Part shown: piece after piece, positions 1 through 9,142 of the stretch | Layout of the letters: each line of letters opens with the position of its first letter | Position numbering within the stretch: the stretch's first letter is position 1 | NCBI RefSeq assembly: GCF_964020115.1 | Contig: NZ_OZ026542.1 | Span: 3,179,436-3,243,435, forward strand | Direction of reading: 5' to 3' | Length of the DNA: 64,000 nucleotides | Source of the DNA: Candidatus Regiella endosymbiont of Tuberolachnus salignus | GTDB lineage: Bacteria; Pseudomonadota; Gammaproteobacteria; Enterobacterales; Enterobacteriaceae | Translations under genes and position numbers: made by a program | The notes under the pieces: generated by a model | Database searches by the model: none | Told to the model about the DNA's origin: nothing | Seen by the model: the letters and a program-made list of their open reading frames with translations, nothing else

Positions 1-2541
1 AAAAACGTTTATTACTCGTTACGCACACAAGATTTTGTTCGTACCGAGAATCAGCAGGACACTTTGTTTGCCAACACCCAGCGTCGCCATGTTGAAACCC
101 TTTTTTTTGATGAAACATATGCTTGGTTTAAAGGCGATTTACTGCTATCCACGGCTGATGATAATCAGCATCTTTATATTTATAGAAATCTTATTTGGGT
201 ATCGGCAGTTGAAAGTAAAAAGCTCATACAGGTTTATTTTCCTATTTGCCATCAACCTGATGTGTTGGAGGTTCAAAATAAAGGAGAGGGGGTTCAAGAA
301 AATATTAAACATCAATCTCGATCAAAAATAACCCGCATCACAGATCAAAAAAATATTGAAAGGTTTATCTTTTTTGAACAAGAATACAGCTATCAACGGC
401 AGGGTATTGAGCAACGCTTTATTCTAAAATATAAAATCGACACCCTGAAACCTGAGCAAGGGGTGATTTTTACTCGAGCGCTGAGTTTACCATCAACCAT
501 CAAAAATCGACTGATTACCGATCTCAACTTGGATTTCCTAAGCCACTTTATGCAGCAATATTCTACTCTCAAGCCTATTACGCTGCCTCTTGATAAGCTT
601 AATCCCTGGACGCGTCGCGCACTGAATATAAAAGCCATCCATAATTTTTCAACCGATACGGTCATTATGATAAGCAATCAATTAATATGGCCATTGATGG
701 GCACTATTGTGGCTAAAGGGATAATCAATGTGAATTTGCCGATGAGTATTTCCAATAATTCAACTGATACCATTAACCATGCTGGAACAACGATGGTGGC
801 GATCAATGAAAACCTGATCACCGGTAGTAAGCAACAAACGAATACTCTGTACTATCATTTTTGGAGTATTACCGATAGGGAGCAAAAATTTAAAAAATTG
901 TATGTTCAGCAGGATAATATGCCGGCGACAGAAATGGATTTGCGTCATTTTGGCTTAGGTAAAGACAAGGTGTTGAGCATAAAGAATACCATTATTAATA
1001 CCGCCAATGGTTTGATATATGGTTTGTACGATGATCAAAGCATATCCTTTGTCGGTGTAGGAAAAAATTGGTTAACCGATCATGGTGATTGGTGGATTTA
1101 TTTTAAAAGCTATATCGATCAGCTAACAAAAAGAGTAGAAGGCCTCACTTCATTGCCATCCGGGCAAATAAATCCTATTAATATCGCGCCCTATCTGACC
1201 ATTTCCGGTTTACTCGACAATGACGGATTAAAGCCGCTTGCCGCTTGGTATGATCGTAGCAGTCAACAATTTATTTTTTGTCAACGCGATTTTTCTGCTG
1301 ATAATTTTTCTACAAACAATAGCAGCCAGCAATTAAATTATCTTGGTATAGACAGTAATACGCAAAAAAATGCCTGGATAATGGATGTCAAGAATGAAAA
1401 AAATAAAGAAATAGGCTACGTCGATTCGGTTGCTTTAGATGAGGTGGGGGCTTTTTTCCACAAAATAGTGTTAAAGAAAACCGGTCTGAGCAGATTAAAG
1501 CGGGTACTCAATAGACAATCAGGTACTCCGCTATCTTTTACCCAAGTGAGTACAGAAGAAAATGGCTATCTAAAAGCGACCACCACTGAAGGTCTATTAT
1601 TGCAAATAAAAAAAGCGAATGGATTTTTTGACATGTCCTTATTGGGAATAACGCTCCCTTTTATTTCTATACAGACCGTTAATACCGCAGAGATTAAACA
1701 GCAGATTAAAAACATCATTCAATATTATCACTATCCTGAATTACTACGGGTGAAAATAAAAAAAGATATACAGGGTTGGTATCACACGAAAAAAGATAAA
1801 TTGTTTATGCCAGTTGAAGTCAATGAGTGGGGTATTAAGACAATCTACAATCTTGATCACTATCTTGGTTTTAATAACCAAACCCATTGTGCTTATTTCA
1901 CTAACAATGATGAAAATAATGCTAACTTAATCAAGATAAATCAAAACGAAGAAATTGAAAATATTCTCTTGAAGAAGGGAAGGCTGTACCAACGAACGAA
2001 TTCTTTACTTATTCTGGATAGTGATACGGCGACCCAGCTTGCTGATGATGAATATGTTAACGTTGATGTACCGGCTTTACTGATAACTACCCCGTTTGAT
2101 CAACCTAAAAATGCCTCTTTTACTTTCCAGGCCGAAAAATTTCGCTACCCGGTGATCTATCTTGAGCATGGCAATGCAGGAACTCTGCGATGTATCATGC
2201 CTGCGGGTAGCCAGCCAGAAAGCCTATTTATTGCTAGAAAATTTAAATTTCTCTGTTTATTTGTTAAAAATAACCTCTTTGTGGTGAATCATTCTTTTGT
2301 CCCTACCGACGATAACTCTAGCCAACGTTTACAGCTCGTATTCGAAGGGCTTGAAATGCCTATCCAAGGTTTATCAAAACATTACATTGCTATCCCCCGT
2401 GATCCTTTGGTAACCGATGACAGTGCTGTTATTGATGTCATCATCAGTATTCACCAATTGGTAAAATACTACATAGAACAGGCCAGCGCAGAGACAAGGG
2501 ATGGTCATGTGATGATCCCTTTGCCTCGATTAGTGGCTTAA
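1..2541 (+). CDS. Large toxin-like protein, 3' part (5' end outside window)
   Basis: The frame is open from the first base of the window, so only the C-terminal ~846 residues are seen and the start lies upstream. I do not recognise a catalytic domain. The protein is paralogous to the one at 60899-63673. Shared blocks occur in the same order: KKLYVQQD versus QKLYIKRD, NWLTDHGD versus KWLTKHRD, LAAWYDRSSQQFIFC versus LQAWYETKLKRFYFC, and VALDEVGAF versus LSLDEVQTF. Composition is polar and beta-rich, with no signal peptide in the visible part. It could be the C-terminal region of a large exotoxin such as the TcdA/TcdB-pore-containing proteins annotated in some aphid symbionts, but that is a guess from size, style and context. 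The stop codon touches a palindromic repeat, and the next gene is phage Rz, which suggests phage-borne cargo. Confidence 0.6.
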   Translation, partial: KNVYYSLRTQDFVRTENQQDTLFANTQRRHVETLFFDETYAWFKGDLLLSTADDNQHLYIYRNLIWVSAVESKKLIQVYFPICHQPDVLEVQNKGEGVQENIKHQSRSKITRITDQKNIERFIFFEQEYSYQRQGIEQRFILKYKIDTLKPEQGVIFTRALSLPSTIKNRLITDLNLDFLSHFMQQYSTLKPITLPLDKLNPWTRRALNIKAIHNFSTDTVIMISNQLIWPLMGTIVAKGIINVNLPMSISNNSTDTINHAGTTMVAINENLITGSKQQTNTLYYHFWSITDREQKFKKLYVQQDNMPATEMDLRHFGLGKDKVLSIKNTIINTANGLIYGLYDDQSISFVGVGKNWLTDHGDWWIYFKSYIDQLTKRVEGLTSLPSGQINPINIAPYLTISGLLDNDGLKPLAAWYDRSSQQFIFCQRDFSADNFSTNNSSQQLNYLGIDSNTQKNAWIMDVKNEKNKEIGYVDSVALDEVGAFFHKIVLKKTGLSRLKRVLNRQSGTPLSFTQVSTEENGYLKATTTEGLLLQIKKANGFFDMSLLGITLPFISIQTVNTAEIKQQIKNIIQYYHYPELLRVKIKKDIQGWYHTKKDKLFMPVEVNEWGIKTIYNLDHYLGFNNQTHCAYFTNNDENNANLIKINQNEEIENILLKKGRLYQRTNSLLILDSDTATQLADDEYVNVDVPALLITTPFDQPKNASFTFQAEKFRYPVIYLEHGNAGTLRCIMPAGSQPESLFIARKFKFLCLFVKNNLFVVNHSFVPTDDNSSQRLQLVFEGLEMPIQGLSKHYIAIPRDPLVTDDSAVIDVIISIHQLVKYYIEQASAETRDGHVMIPLPRLVA

Positions 2542-2660
2542 CCCTTCGCCTTTGAAGCCGCCGCGTTGTTGGCTGCGGGTGCTCGCCGAATCACGTAGTA
2601 TGTCTACGCTCATCGGTCTCACACCCTGGCCGCCTAGCGGCAACTTCAAAGACGAAGGGT
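2541..2660. repeat. Palindromic intergenic repeat, family 1
   Basis: The ends are inverted copies of each other: ACCCTTCGCCTTTGAAG at the left and CTTCAAAGACGAAGGGT at the right, with GC-rich inner arms (GCCGCCGCG / GCGGC). The 120-bp unit begins on the last base of the upstream stop codon. It resembles the ERIC/YPAL-type palindromic repeats of Yersinia, Serratia and Photorhabdus (inference from memory). A degraded relative lies at 4546-4628. The folded RNA would be a long hairpin just after the toxin-like gene. Confidence 0.75.
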
Positions 2661-2710
2661 ATATCCCGATATTTTCGATAAATTACCTGTCAACAATAGG
2701 AGACAACGTT

Positions 2711-3190
2711 ATGTATTTTCGATTAATGACCTTATTTATTATAATACTAACCGGTTTTTTATTTTATTATCAAGGAAGATGCCTTTATCAAGAAAAACAT
2801 TATCAAAAAGAAATTGCTGAAAAAAATAATATTATTACAACGTTAAATGAGGATCTTCTTGCTACAACAAAAAATATTAAAAAAATGAAAGACCAACAAC
2901 AAATCATTACTGCCACAGATAAAAAATATACAGAGGAATTAGCCCATGCAAAAGCTCATATTGAGCGCTTACGCTTCGCTCTTATTAATGGCGATAAGCG
3001 GTTGCGCCTCTCCGCCCGCTGTGATCTGTCCACAGCTCCCCGAGCCACCGAGATGGATGATGCTACCGCCCCCCGACTTTCTAACGCCGTTGAATGGAAT
3101 TATTTCAGTCTCAGAGAACATATAGCGACGGCGACAATACAGATCGCCGGGTTACAGGATTACATCAATAACGTGTGTCTTGCCAAATAA
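2711..3190 (+). CDS. Rz: Phage lysis protein Rz (i-spanin)
   Basis: A protein of 159 residues, close to lambda Rz (153). It has an N-terminal membrane anchor (residues ~2-18, FRLMTLFIIILTGFLFYY), a long charged helical region, and the conserved C-terminal part: KYTEELAHAKA, LRLSARCD, TAPRLSNAVEWNYFSLRE, and a terminal NNVC. Lambda Rz has KYTKELADAKA, AASPRLADTAERDYFTLRE and NEQC at the same places. Rz spans the periplasm and disrupts the outer membrane at the end of lysis. I chose the ATG at 2711 because AGGAGA lies 7 bases upstream and the membrane segment starts directly after it; the longer open frame reads through the palindromic repeat. I did not verify a nested Rz1. The holin and endolysin fragment are more than 50 kb away (55369-55777), so the lysis cassette has been scattered. 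Confidence 0.88.
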   Translation: MYFRLMTLFIIILTGFLFYYQGRCLYQEKHYQKEIAEKNNIITTLNEDLLATTKNIKKMKDQQQIITATDKKYTEELAHAKAHIERLRFALINGDKRLRLSARCDLSTAPRATEMDDATAPRLSNAVEWNYFSLREHIATATIQIAGLQDYINNVCLAK

Positions 3191-3360
3191 TCATTTTTAT
3201 AAAAATATGACAGTGTTGGCGGTATTTTTTATAAATTATTATTTTAAATAAAGCTAAATTGACGTTGATTAATTGAATATATCACTAATATTATTAAGTT
3301 AATTAAAATTAAATCCCTTTAATAGACCGCTTTCGAAAAATATAAAAAATAATCGCTCTG

Positions 3361-3379
3361 CTCTGTTACCACAACAGAG
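3361..3379. promoter_or_regulatory. Small inverted repeat in the mrp upstream region
   Basis: CTCTGTT and AACAGAG are separated by 5 bases, 50 bp before the mrp start. TATGCT at 3386-3391 could be a -10 hexamer. The rest of 3191-3428 is AT-rich with no gene. The role is unknown: it may be an operator or just a short hairpin. Confidence 0.3.
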
Positions 3380-3428
3380 TTCTGCTATGCTAGTGTCTAT
3401 TTTTTTAGGCAAATTCGAGGAATACAGG

Positions 3429-4541
3429 ATGAGCAAAAAATTCTGCGAACAGAGTACCCCTCACCTGCTACGAGCACAGGTTTCAACCATACTTAGTCAT
3501 TTTACGCATCCAACATTGAAAAAAAATTTGCATGAACTGAATGCCATCGATTACCTCGTTTTACTCGATAATGTATTACATATTGAATTGACGATGCCTT
3601 TTGTATGGCACTCTGCTTTTAACTTATTGAAAGAGCAAACCACTGAGCAATTGCAATTAGCTACCGGGGCTACAGCTATTGACTGGCGACTTTCACATAA
3701 TGTTGCAACGCTACGCAGAGTCAACAACCTACGAGGTATCACAGGGATCCGTAATATTCTGGCCGTTAGCTCTGGTAAAGGTGGTGTCGGCAAATCTAGT
3801 ACTGCGATCAACTTAGCTTTAGCTTTACAAAAAGAAGGGGCAAAAGTAGGTATTTTGGATGCCGATATTTATGGCCCATCGGTGCCTAAAATGTTAGGCA
3901 CTAGCGGTGAACGACCGATATCGCCAGATGGTAAGCACATGACCCCGGTAATGGCGCATGGGTTAGCAAGCAATTCTATTGGTTATCTAATGACGGATGA
4001 AAACGCGACGGTTTGGCGTGGGCCGATGGCCAGTAAAGCGCTAATGCAGATGCTGCAAGAGACCTTATGGCCTGATGTAGATTATCTGGTAATCGATATG
4101 CCGCCAGGTACCGGTGATATCCAATTAACCCTCGCGCAAAATATTCCGGTCACGGGGGTGTTAGTCGTTACCACGCCACAAGAGATCGCTTTGGTTGATG
4201 CCGTAAAAGGGATTATGATGTTTCAAAAAGTACAGATCCCAGTATTAGGTGTTATCGAAAATATGAGTGGACATGTTTGCCCTCATTGTGATCATTTAGA
4301 GCCTATTTTTGGCAGCGGTGGAGCAGAAAAATTAGTCCAAAAATATCAGTGTAAACTGCTGGGGCAGATACCCTTGGATAGTGCTTTACGTGAAGATTTA
4401 GATCAAGGCGAACCTACGGTCATCTCTCAGCCAATGAGTCACCTCAGCCAAATCTATCGTCAGTTAGCGGCTGATATCGCTGCAGAAATGTACTGGCAAG
4501 GCGAGGTGATCCCAACTGATATAGCGTGCCGTACTTTGTAA
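3429..4541 (+). CDS. mrp: Iron-sulfur carrier protein Mrp/ApbC
   Basis: A P-loop ATPase of the Mrp/NBP35 family, 370 residues, which binds and transfers Fe-S clusters to apoproteins in the cytoplasm. It has the deviant Walker A motif SSGKGGVGKSSTAINLA, the family block DADIYGPSVPKMLG, the Walker B-like VIDMPPGTGD, the segment VVTTPQEIALVD, and the C-terminal CPHC cluster-binding pair. An N-terminal domain of ~95 residues (DUF59-like) precedes the ATPase. The start at 3429 follows GAGG and matches the usual N-terminus MSKKF; a longer in-frame start at 3387 has no support. In related enterobacteria udk may lie between mrp and dcd; here that interval holds only a degraded repeat. Confidence 0.95.
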   Translation: MSKKFCEQSTPHLLRAQVSTILSHFTHPTLKKNLHELNAIDYLVLLDNVLHIELTMPFVWHSAFNLLKEQTTEQLQLATGATAIDWRLSHNVATLRRVNNLRGITGIRNILAVSSGKGGVGKSSTAINLALALQKEGAKVGILDADIYGPSVPKMLGTSGERPISPDGKHMTPVMAHGLASNSIGYLMTDENATVWRGPMASKALMQMLQETLWPDVDYLVIDMPPGTGDIQLTLAQNIPVTGVLVVTTPQEIALVDAVKGIMMFQKVQIPVLGVIENMSGHVCPHCDHLEPIFGSGGAEKLVQKYQCKLLGQIPLDSALREDLDQGEPTVISQPMSHLSQIYRQLAADIAAEMYWQGEVIPTDIACRTL

Positions 4542-4545
4542 AGCC

Positions 4546-4628
4546 TATCCCCTTCGCTTTTGAAGTTACGGCGGCGTTGGCAGCGATCCTCATTCTCTGT
4601 CATGTACTAACTGAAGGACTATGGGTAT
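4546..4628. repeat. Degraded copy of palindromic repeat family 1
   Basis: CCCCTTCGCTTTTGAAGTTA at the left matches the left arm of the element at 2541-2660, followed by GGCGGCGTTGGC. The right arm is largely lost, with only a weak trace around CTGAAGGACTATGGGTATA. It fills the short mrp-dcd interval. Confidence 0.5.
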
Positions 4629-4671
4629 AAAATCAACGTAATAATATTTTAATTTAAATAGGAATTTTTTA

Positions 4672-5259
4672 ATGAGGCTTTGTGATCGTGATATAGAAGC
4701 TTGGCTGGATAAGGGGACATTGAGTATTACGCCCCGCCCGCCACAATCACGTATTAATGGTGCGACAGTTGATGTGTGTTTAGGTAATAAGTTTCGTGTT
4801 TTTCGCGCTCATACTGCCGCCTTTATCGATTTGAGTGGCCCTAAAGATGAAGTGAGCGCGGCGCTTGAGCGTGTCATGAGTGATGAAATTGTTTTATCAG
4901 AAGGTGAACCTTTCTTTTTGCATCCAGGTGAATTAGCACTGGCGGTGACTTTAGAATCAGTGTGCCTCCCCGATAACTTAGTCGGCTGGTTAGATGGCCG
5001 TTCATCGTTAGCCCGCTTGGGATTAATGGTGCATGTCACAGCGCATCGTATTGATCCGGGCTGGAACGGAAAAATCGTATTAGAATTCTACAATTCAGGT
5101 AAATTACCGCTGGTGCTCCGCCCTGGTATGCTTATTGGCGCACTGAGCTTTGAGCCACTTTCAGGCTCTGCCGCCCGTCCTTACCATAGTCGCCAAAATG
5201 CTAAATATCGCGATCAACAAGGTGCTGTGGCGAGTCGTATCGATGAGGATTCATTTTGA
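4672..5259 (+). CDS. dcd: dCTP deaminase
   Basis: Converts dCTP to dUTP, the main source of dUMP for thymidylate synthesis in enterobacteria. The 195-residue product matches E. coli Dcd (193) almost throughout: start [15 protein letters not shown], nucleotide-binding [16 protein letters not shown], catalytic HRIDPGW with the conserved Glu in LEFYNSG, and C-terminal QGAVASRI. The enzyme is a homotrimer. The ATG at 4672 gives the exact family N-terminus. asmA follows after 58 bases in the usual dcd-asmA order, so the two are probably cotranscribed. Confidence 0.97.
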   Translation: MRLCDRDIEAWLDKGTLSITPRPPQSRINGATVDVCLGNKFRVFRAHTAAFIDLSGPKDEVSAALERVMSDEIVLSEGEPFFLHPGELALAVTLESVCLPDNLVGWLDGRSSLARLGLMVHVTAHRIDPGWNGKIVLEFYNSGKLPLVLRPGMLIGALSFEPLSGSAARPYHSRQNAKYRDQQGAVASRIDEDSF

Positions 5260-5317
5260 TGGCTTATCATTAGAGCCTATTTTGTGTGGGATTTTTAGAC
5301 AATGCAATGAGGATGTA

Positions 5318-7087
5318 ATGAGAAAACTACTGACGATACTGATTATTTTGTTGACCATGTCAGTATCCTGTATGGCTACATTAGTGCTTTTGGTTAATCC
5401 CAATGATTTTCGAGCCGAAATGGTGAAACAAGTCAAAAAAAAAATGGGCTATCAACTCCATTTTGACGGAAATCTGCGTTGGCATGTGGGAGCGCAATTG
5501 AGCATTATTGCAGGTAGGATCACATTAACCTCCTTAGGTGCAGAAATACCGATGGTGAGCGCAGAGAATATACGACTGGATGTTAAATTATGGCCGTTGC
5601 TATTTCAGCGGCTAGAAATTAAAGAAGTCATGCTAAAAGCCGCGGTGATCAATTTAATTCCGGAGAGTAAAAGCAAAGAGACTACTGCTGCCAGCAATCA
5701 TTTTGCTAATGCCGATTTTGGCTGGGAGCTTGATATCAGTCGAATAAAATTGGTTGATAGTTTATTAATTTGGCAACAAGTTAATAATGAACAAATCAAT
5801 ATCCGTAATCTGAACCTCGATTTGACAAAAAATAATCATCACGTCAAGGTGTTACTTTCTAGCCAAGTGAATCGTAATCAACGCGATCTGATTTTTTCTC
5901 TCGTCGCCGACCTTGATTTACAGCATTATCCACAGACAGTTAATGCTAATGTCAATCAATTGAGCTATCGGCTGGAAGGCGCTGATATTCCAGTAGCAGG
6001 AATTAGCGGAGAAGGGAGCATGCAAGCCAGTTACCAATCGGCTTCTCGAACTGTCATGTTGAAAGAAATCGATATTACCGCTAATGACAATATCTTTAAG
6101 GGGAATGCACAGGCCGAATTAGGCGATATTCCTCATTATTTAATTAATTTAACCGCGCAAAACATCAATCTTGATACCCTTCTAGAGAGCCAGTCATCTA
6201 AAAATCATCGGCAAGAAAAAGCCAAGCAGCCGGTAATGGCGCCCGTTATTGCGTTTCAAAAACAGTCTCATTTAAGACCATTGCGTGATTTTAATGCTCG
6301 TGTAACCTTAATGGCCAACAGGGTACTTTACCGGGGTATAACGATTAATAAATTCGAATTGGTAGCGGAAAATAAACAGGGTAAGTTGGTTGTCAATCGA
6401 TTATTGGGTAATGCACTCAAGGGTAATTTTTCTCTGCCTTATACGATAGATGTTACTGGTAATAACATGAAGGTAGCTATCGAATCGAACCTAAATCAGA
6501 TGGAGTTGGGGCCTTTATTCCAGGCTATAGGGCTGCCAAAATTGTTAACAGGTAAAGGTTCGATTCGGGGAAAATGGTCAGCAGAGGGGATTGGTGTTGA
6601 CGCCCTCAATCAAAATTGGCAGGGTTATAGCCAATTTGTCATGGAAGATGCTCAGCTCCACGGCATCAATATACCGCAACTGATTCAACAAACTGTTGCA
6701 AATCGCATCAATGAAGTGCCGATGTCAGAGCATTATGTTGCTACGACCTCGATACGACAATTGCGAGCCGATTTCGCGTTACATCAAGGGATCTTGCACA
6801 TCAATAATCTCAGTGGGGATTCAGCCTTACTTTCTCTTAAAGGGAATGGAGAGGTTAATTTACCGATGCAACAATGTGATATGAATTTAAACGTGCGACT
6901 GATACAAGCTTGGCCGGGCAAGGCAGATTTAATTAAAACATTACAGAACACAGATATACCGCTGCATATTTATGGTTCGTGGCAAAAATTACAATATCAA
7001 TTAGATATTGAATCATTGTTGCAAGAGGGTCTAAAGCAAAAAGCCAAAAAAGCCTTTGATGATTGGATGAAAAAGAGTACTGAGTGA
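5318..7087 (+). CDS. asmA: AsmA, envelope lipid-transport-like protein
   Basis: A 589-residue AsmA-family protein anchored in the inner membrane by residues 1-25, followed by a long periplasmic bridge-type domain. E. coli AsmA (617) has the same landmarks: VLLVNPNDFR, GYQL, LRWHV, QLSI, the N-terminal chorein-like segment, and the C-terminal repeat region up to WMKKS. AsmA-like proteins are implicated in phospholipid movement to the outer membrane. The start at 5318 is preceded by GAGG and gives the family N-terminus MRKLLT; upstream in-frame codons overlap dcd and are not supported. The C-terminus is slightly shorter than in free-living relatives. Confidence 0.93.
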   Translation: MRKLLTILIILLTMSVSCMATLVLLVNPNDFRAEMVKQVKKKMGYQLHFDGNLRWHVGAQLSIIAGRITLTSLGAEIPMVSAENIRLDVKLWPLLFQRLEIKEVMLKAAVINLIPESKSKETTAASNHFANADFGWELDISRIKLVDSLLIWQQVNNEQINIRNLNLDLTKNNHHVKVLLSSQVNRNQRDLIFSLVADLDLQHYPQTVNANVNQLSYRLEGADIPVAGISGEGSMQASYQSASRTVMLKEIDITANDNIFKGNAQAELGDIPHYLINLTAQNINLDTLLESQSSKNHRQEKAKQPVMAPVIAFQKQSHLRPLRDFNARVTLMANRVLYRGITINKFELVAENKQGKLVVNRLLGNALKGNFSLPYTIDVTGNNMKVAIESNLNQMELGPLFQAIGLPKLLTGKGSIRGKWSAEGIGVDALNQNWQGYSQFVMEDAQLHGINIPQLIQQTVANRINEVPMSEHYVATTSIRQLRADFALHQGILHINNLSGDSALLSLKGNGEVNLPMQQCDMNLNVRLIQAWPGKADLIKTLQNTDIPLHIYGSWQKLQYQLDIESLLQEGLKQKAKKAFDDWMKKSTE

Positions 7088-7231
7088 AGTCTTTTGTTAA
7101 AAATGGGCTCAAAATGCTCATTTACTGCCTTGTTTTGTACAAAAAAGGCACCCGCGTTTTTTCGCTTGTTTTTTCCTCAATTGAGCGCCGTTCAAGAAGA
7201 TTTGGAATAGGCTCTTAGCGCCTGTTCCCAT

Positions 7232-8818
7232 TTATGTGTCTTCATCTTTTTCGGTTGGCTTAAGTGGAGTGATTTTGACTTTATGAATGCGGTGACTACT
7301 GACCTCTAATGATTCGAATAAGTAATCGCCGATTTGTAATTTTTCACCTGCTTGCGGAATACGTTGAGTATATTCCATCAGTAAACCAGCCAAAGTGTGA
7401 TATTCCCTTTTTTCGTCAATCGGCAAGGGAATATATGACACCAGATCTTCGAGTGGCATGTAGCCATTGGCAATCCAATATCCTTCTTCTGTTTGCTGAA
7501 TATCATGGCGTGCGTCGGGGACTTCTCCGGCAACGGGTAGATTACCCGCGATGGTTTCCATGACATCGGTTAACGTTACTATCCCTTCGATGGTGCCAAA
7601 TTCATCAACTACAAAGGCAAAATGGGTTTGCGCTTGGCGAAATTGTTCCAACGCCATTAATAGGGAAGCTTGTTCCGGAAAAATCAAGGGTTGCTGAATC
7701 AACGCGCGTATATCTAATGGTTTTTTTTCAAGCTGTTGTTTCAACAAATCCATAACATGAATGACACCTAAAGGCTCATCAGTTGAACTGTTTTCAGTTA
7801 CCATAAGGCGAGTATGCATGTTTTTTGTTAATAATTGCGTCAATTTTTCGGGTGGATCGTTGAGATCCAAATATTCCACATCATGACGAGAGGTCATAAT
7901 ACTACTGACTGTACGCTGTGCTAGCCCCAGTACTCGTTCAATCATCCGCCTCTCTTGTTGATTAAAGACTTCCTGTCCTTCACGGGTATTGTCGGCAATT
8001 AGATTAGCGGTATGATTATCCAGTTCAGCTTCTTCATGTTTACCACTCAACATTCGCAGTACTGCAGCGGCGGTACGCTCCCGTAAAGGTCTTACGGTAG
8101 AGAGAAACCGCCGACGATTAAATCGGGCGAATTGATTAAGTGATTCGATAATGACCGAAAAGCCTATCGCAGCATACAGATACCCTTTCGGAATAACATA
8201 ACCAAAAGCTTCTGCTATCAAACTAAAACCAATAGTTAATAAAAAACTTAAACACAGGATAACAATGGTTGGATGCGAATTGACAAAAGAAGTTAAAGGC
8301 TTGCTGGCTAATAACATGACAGCGATAGAAATAATAACCGCCGCCATCATTACGGTCAGATGATCGACCATCCCGATAGCAGTAATCACTGAATCTAGCG
8401 AAAAGATAGCATCAAGCACCACTATTTGCGCGACCACTGGCCAAAATTGTGCGTTTTTACGTTGATGATGATGTTGGTGGTCTTTACCCTCTAATCTGGC
8501 ATTGAGCTCCATTGTGGCTTTAAAAAGCAAGAATAGCCCTCCTAGCAACATAAGAAGATCACGAGCGCTAAATTGATGGGTATAGAGGGTTATTAAGGGC
8601 GCTGTCAGGGTCGCTAACCAGGATATGCTAGATAATAATAATAATCTCATCAATAATGCGCAGAGTAGCCCGACGACTCTTGCCTTATCTCTTTGAGAAA
8701 CAGGAAGTTTTTCTGCCAAAATAGCAATGAATATTAAATTATCGATACCCAATACAATTTCGAGCACCACCAGAGTTGCTAGCCCTGCCCAAATAGTCGG
8801 ATCGGCGATCCATTCCAT
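7232..8818 (-). CDS. yegH: TerC-type membrane protein with CBS and CorC/HlyC domains (YegH)
   Basis: A 528-residue protein matching E. coli YegH from [12 protein letters not shown] onward. The N-terminal half is a TerC-like bundle of about seven membrane helices carrying acidic residues in EIVLGIDNL and DAIFSLDSV. Then come two CBS domains (~residues 300-420, with [12 protein letters not shown] and [20 protein letters not shown]) and a C-terminal CorC_HlyC-type domain. The family is thought to handle metal ions; the substrate is not established. It is convergent with asmA, as in E. coli. Confidence 0.93.
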   Translation of the reverse strand: MEWIADPTIWAGLATLVVLEIVLGIDNLIFIAILAEKLPVSQRDKARVVGLLCALLMRLLLLSSISWLATLTAPLITLYTHQFSARDLLMLLGGLFLLFKATMELNARLEGKDHQHHHQRKNAQFWPVVAQIVVLDAIFSLDSVITAIGMVDHLTVMMAAVIISIAVMLLASKPLTSFVNSHPTIVILCLSFLLTIGFSLIAEAFGYVIPKGYLYAAIGFSVIIESLNQFARFNRRRFLSTVRPLRERTAAAVLRMLSGKHEEAELDNHTANLIADNTREGQEVFNQQERRMIERVLGLAQRTVSSIMTSRHDVEYLDLNDPPEKLTQLLTKNMHTRLMVTENSSTDEPLGVIHVMDLLKQQLEKKPLDIRALIQQPLIFPEQASLLMALEQFRQAQTHFAFVVDEFGTIEGIVTLTDVMETIAGNLPVAGEVPDARHDIQQTEEGYWIANGYMPLEDLVSYIPLPIDEKREYHTLAGLLMEYTQRIPQAGEKLQIGDYLFESLEVSSHRIHKVKITPLKPTEKDEDT

Positions 8819-9142
8819 AGGTCAAATTTTACCTTTTTAGCTGTGGATTATAGCGCGTATAGGATCATGAGGGCTGAAGTAATAAAATTCAACTGGTAAG
8901 CGCTTCTTGGTCAACCTCTTGTGGTAAATTTTATTTGACCCGATTCATCCGTTCTTCTACTCTGTGGGGCTTGACAACCCGAATATAACGGATCTTTTAT
9001 AAAGGGGTTGTCAAAATTACCCTCAAAATAAATTTTGAAATAAAAAGGGTTTGAACAGGTTTTTGATCCAGTATTAGCGAGCATAAAATAGCTTCTAATA
9101 AAAATTCTATATATGTTAAATAAAAAAAAAGTAGAGGGCAGA
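8819..9142. promoter_or_regulatory. yegH-tyrP divergent intergenic region with inverted repeat
   Basis: This 324-bp gap separates the divergent yegH and tyrP genes and must hold both promoters. TTGACAACCC at 8971-8980 and GGGTTGTCAA at 9005-9014 form a perfect 10-bp inverted repeat with a 24-base spacer, either a hairpin or a dyad operator. I do not see a convincing TyrR box (TGTAAA-N6-TTTACA), which would be expected before an E. coli-like tyrP. Confidence 0.4.

Noticed and set aside
2552..2710. N-terminal extension of the Rz frame to 2552
   Set aside because: The extra codons read through the palindromic repeat; the ATG at 2711 has a good ribosome site and starts at the membrane anchor.
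9113..9142. ATG start for tyrP at 9113
   Set aside because: Adds ten Lys/Asn-rich residues absent from TyrP; the GTG at 9143 has a ribosome site and the exact family N-terminus.
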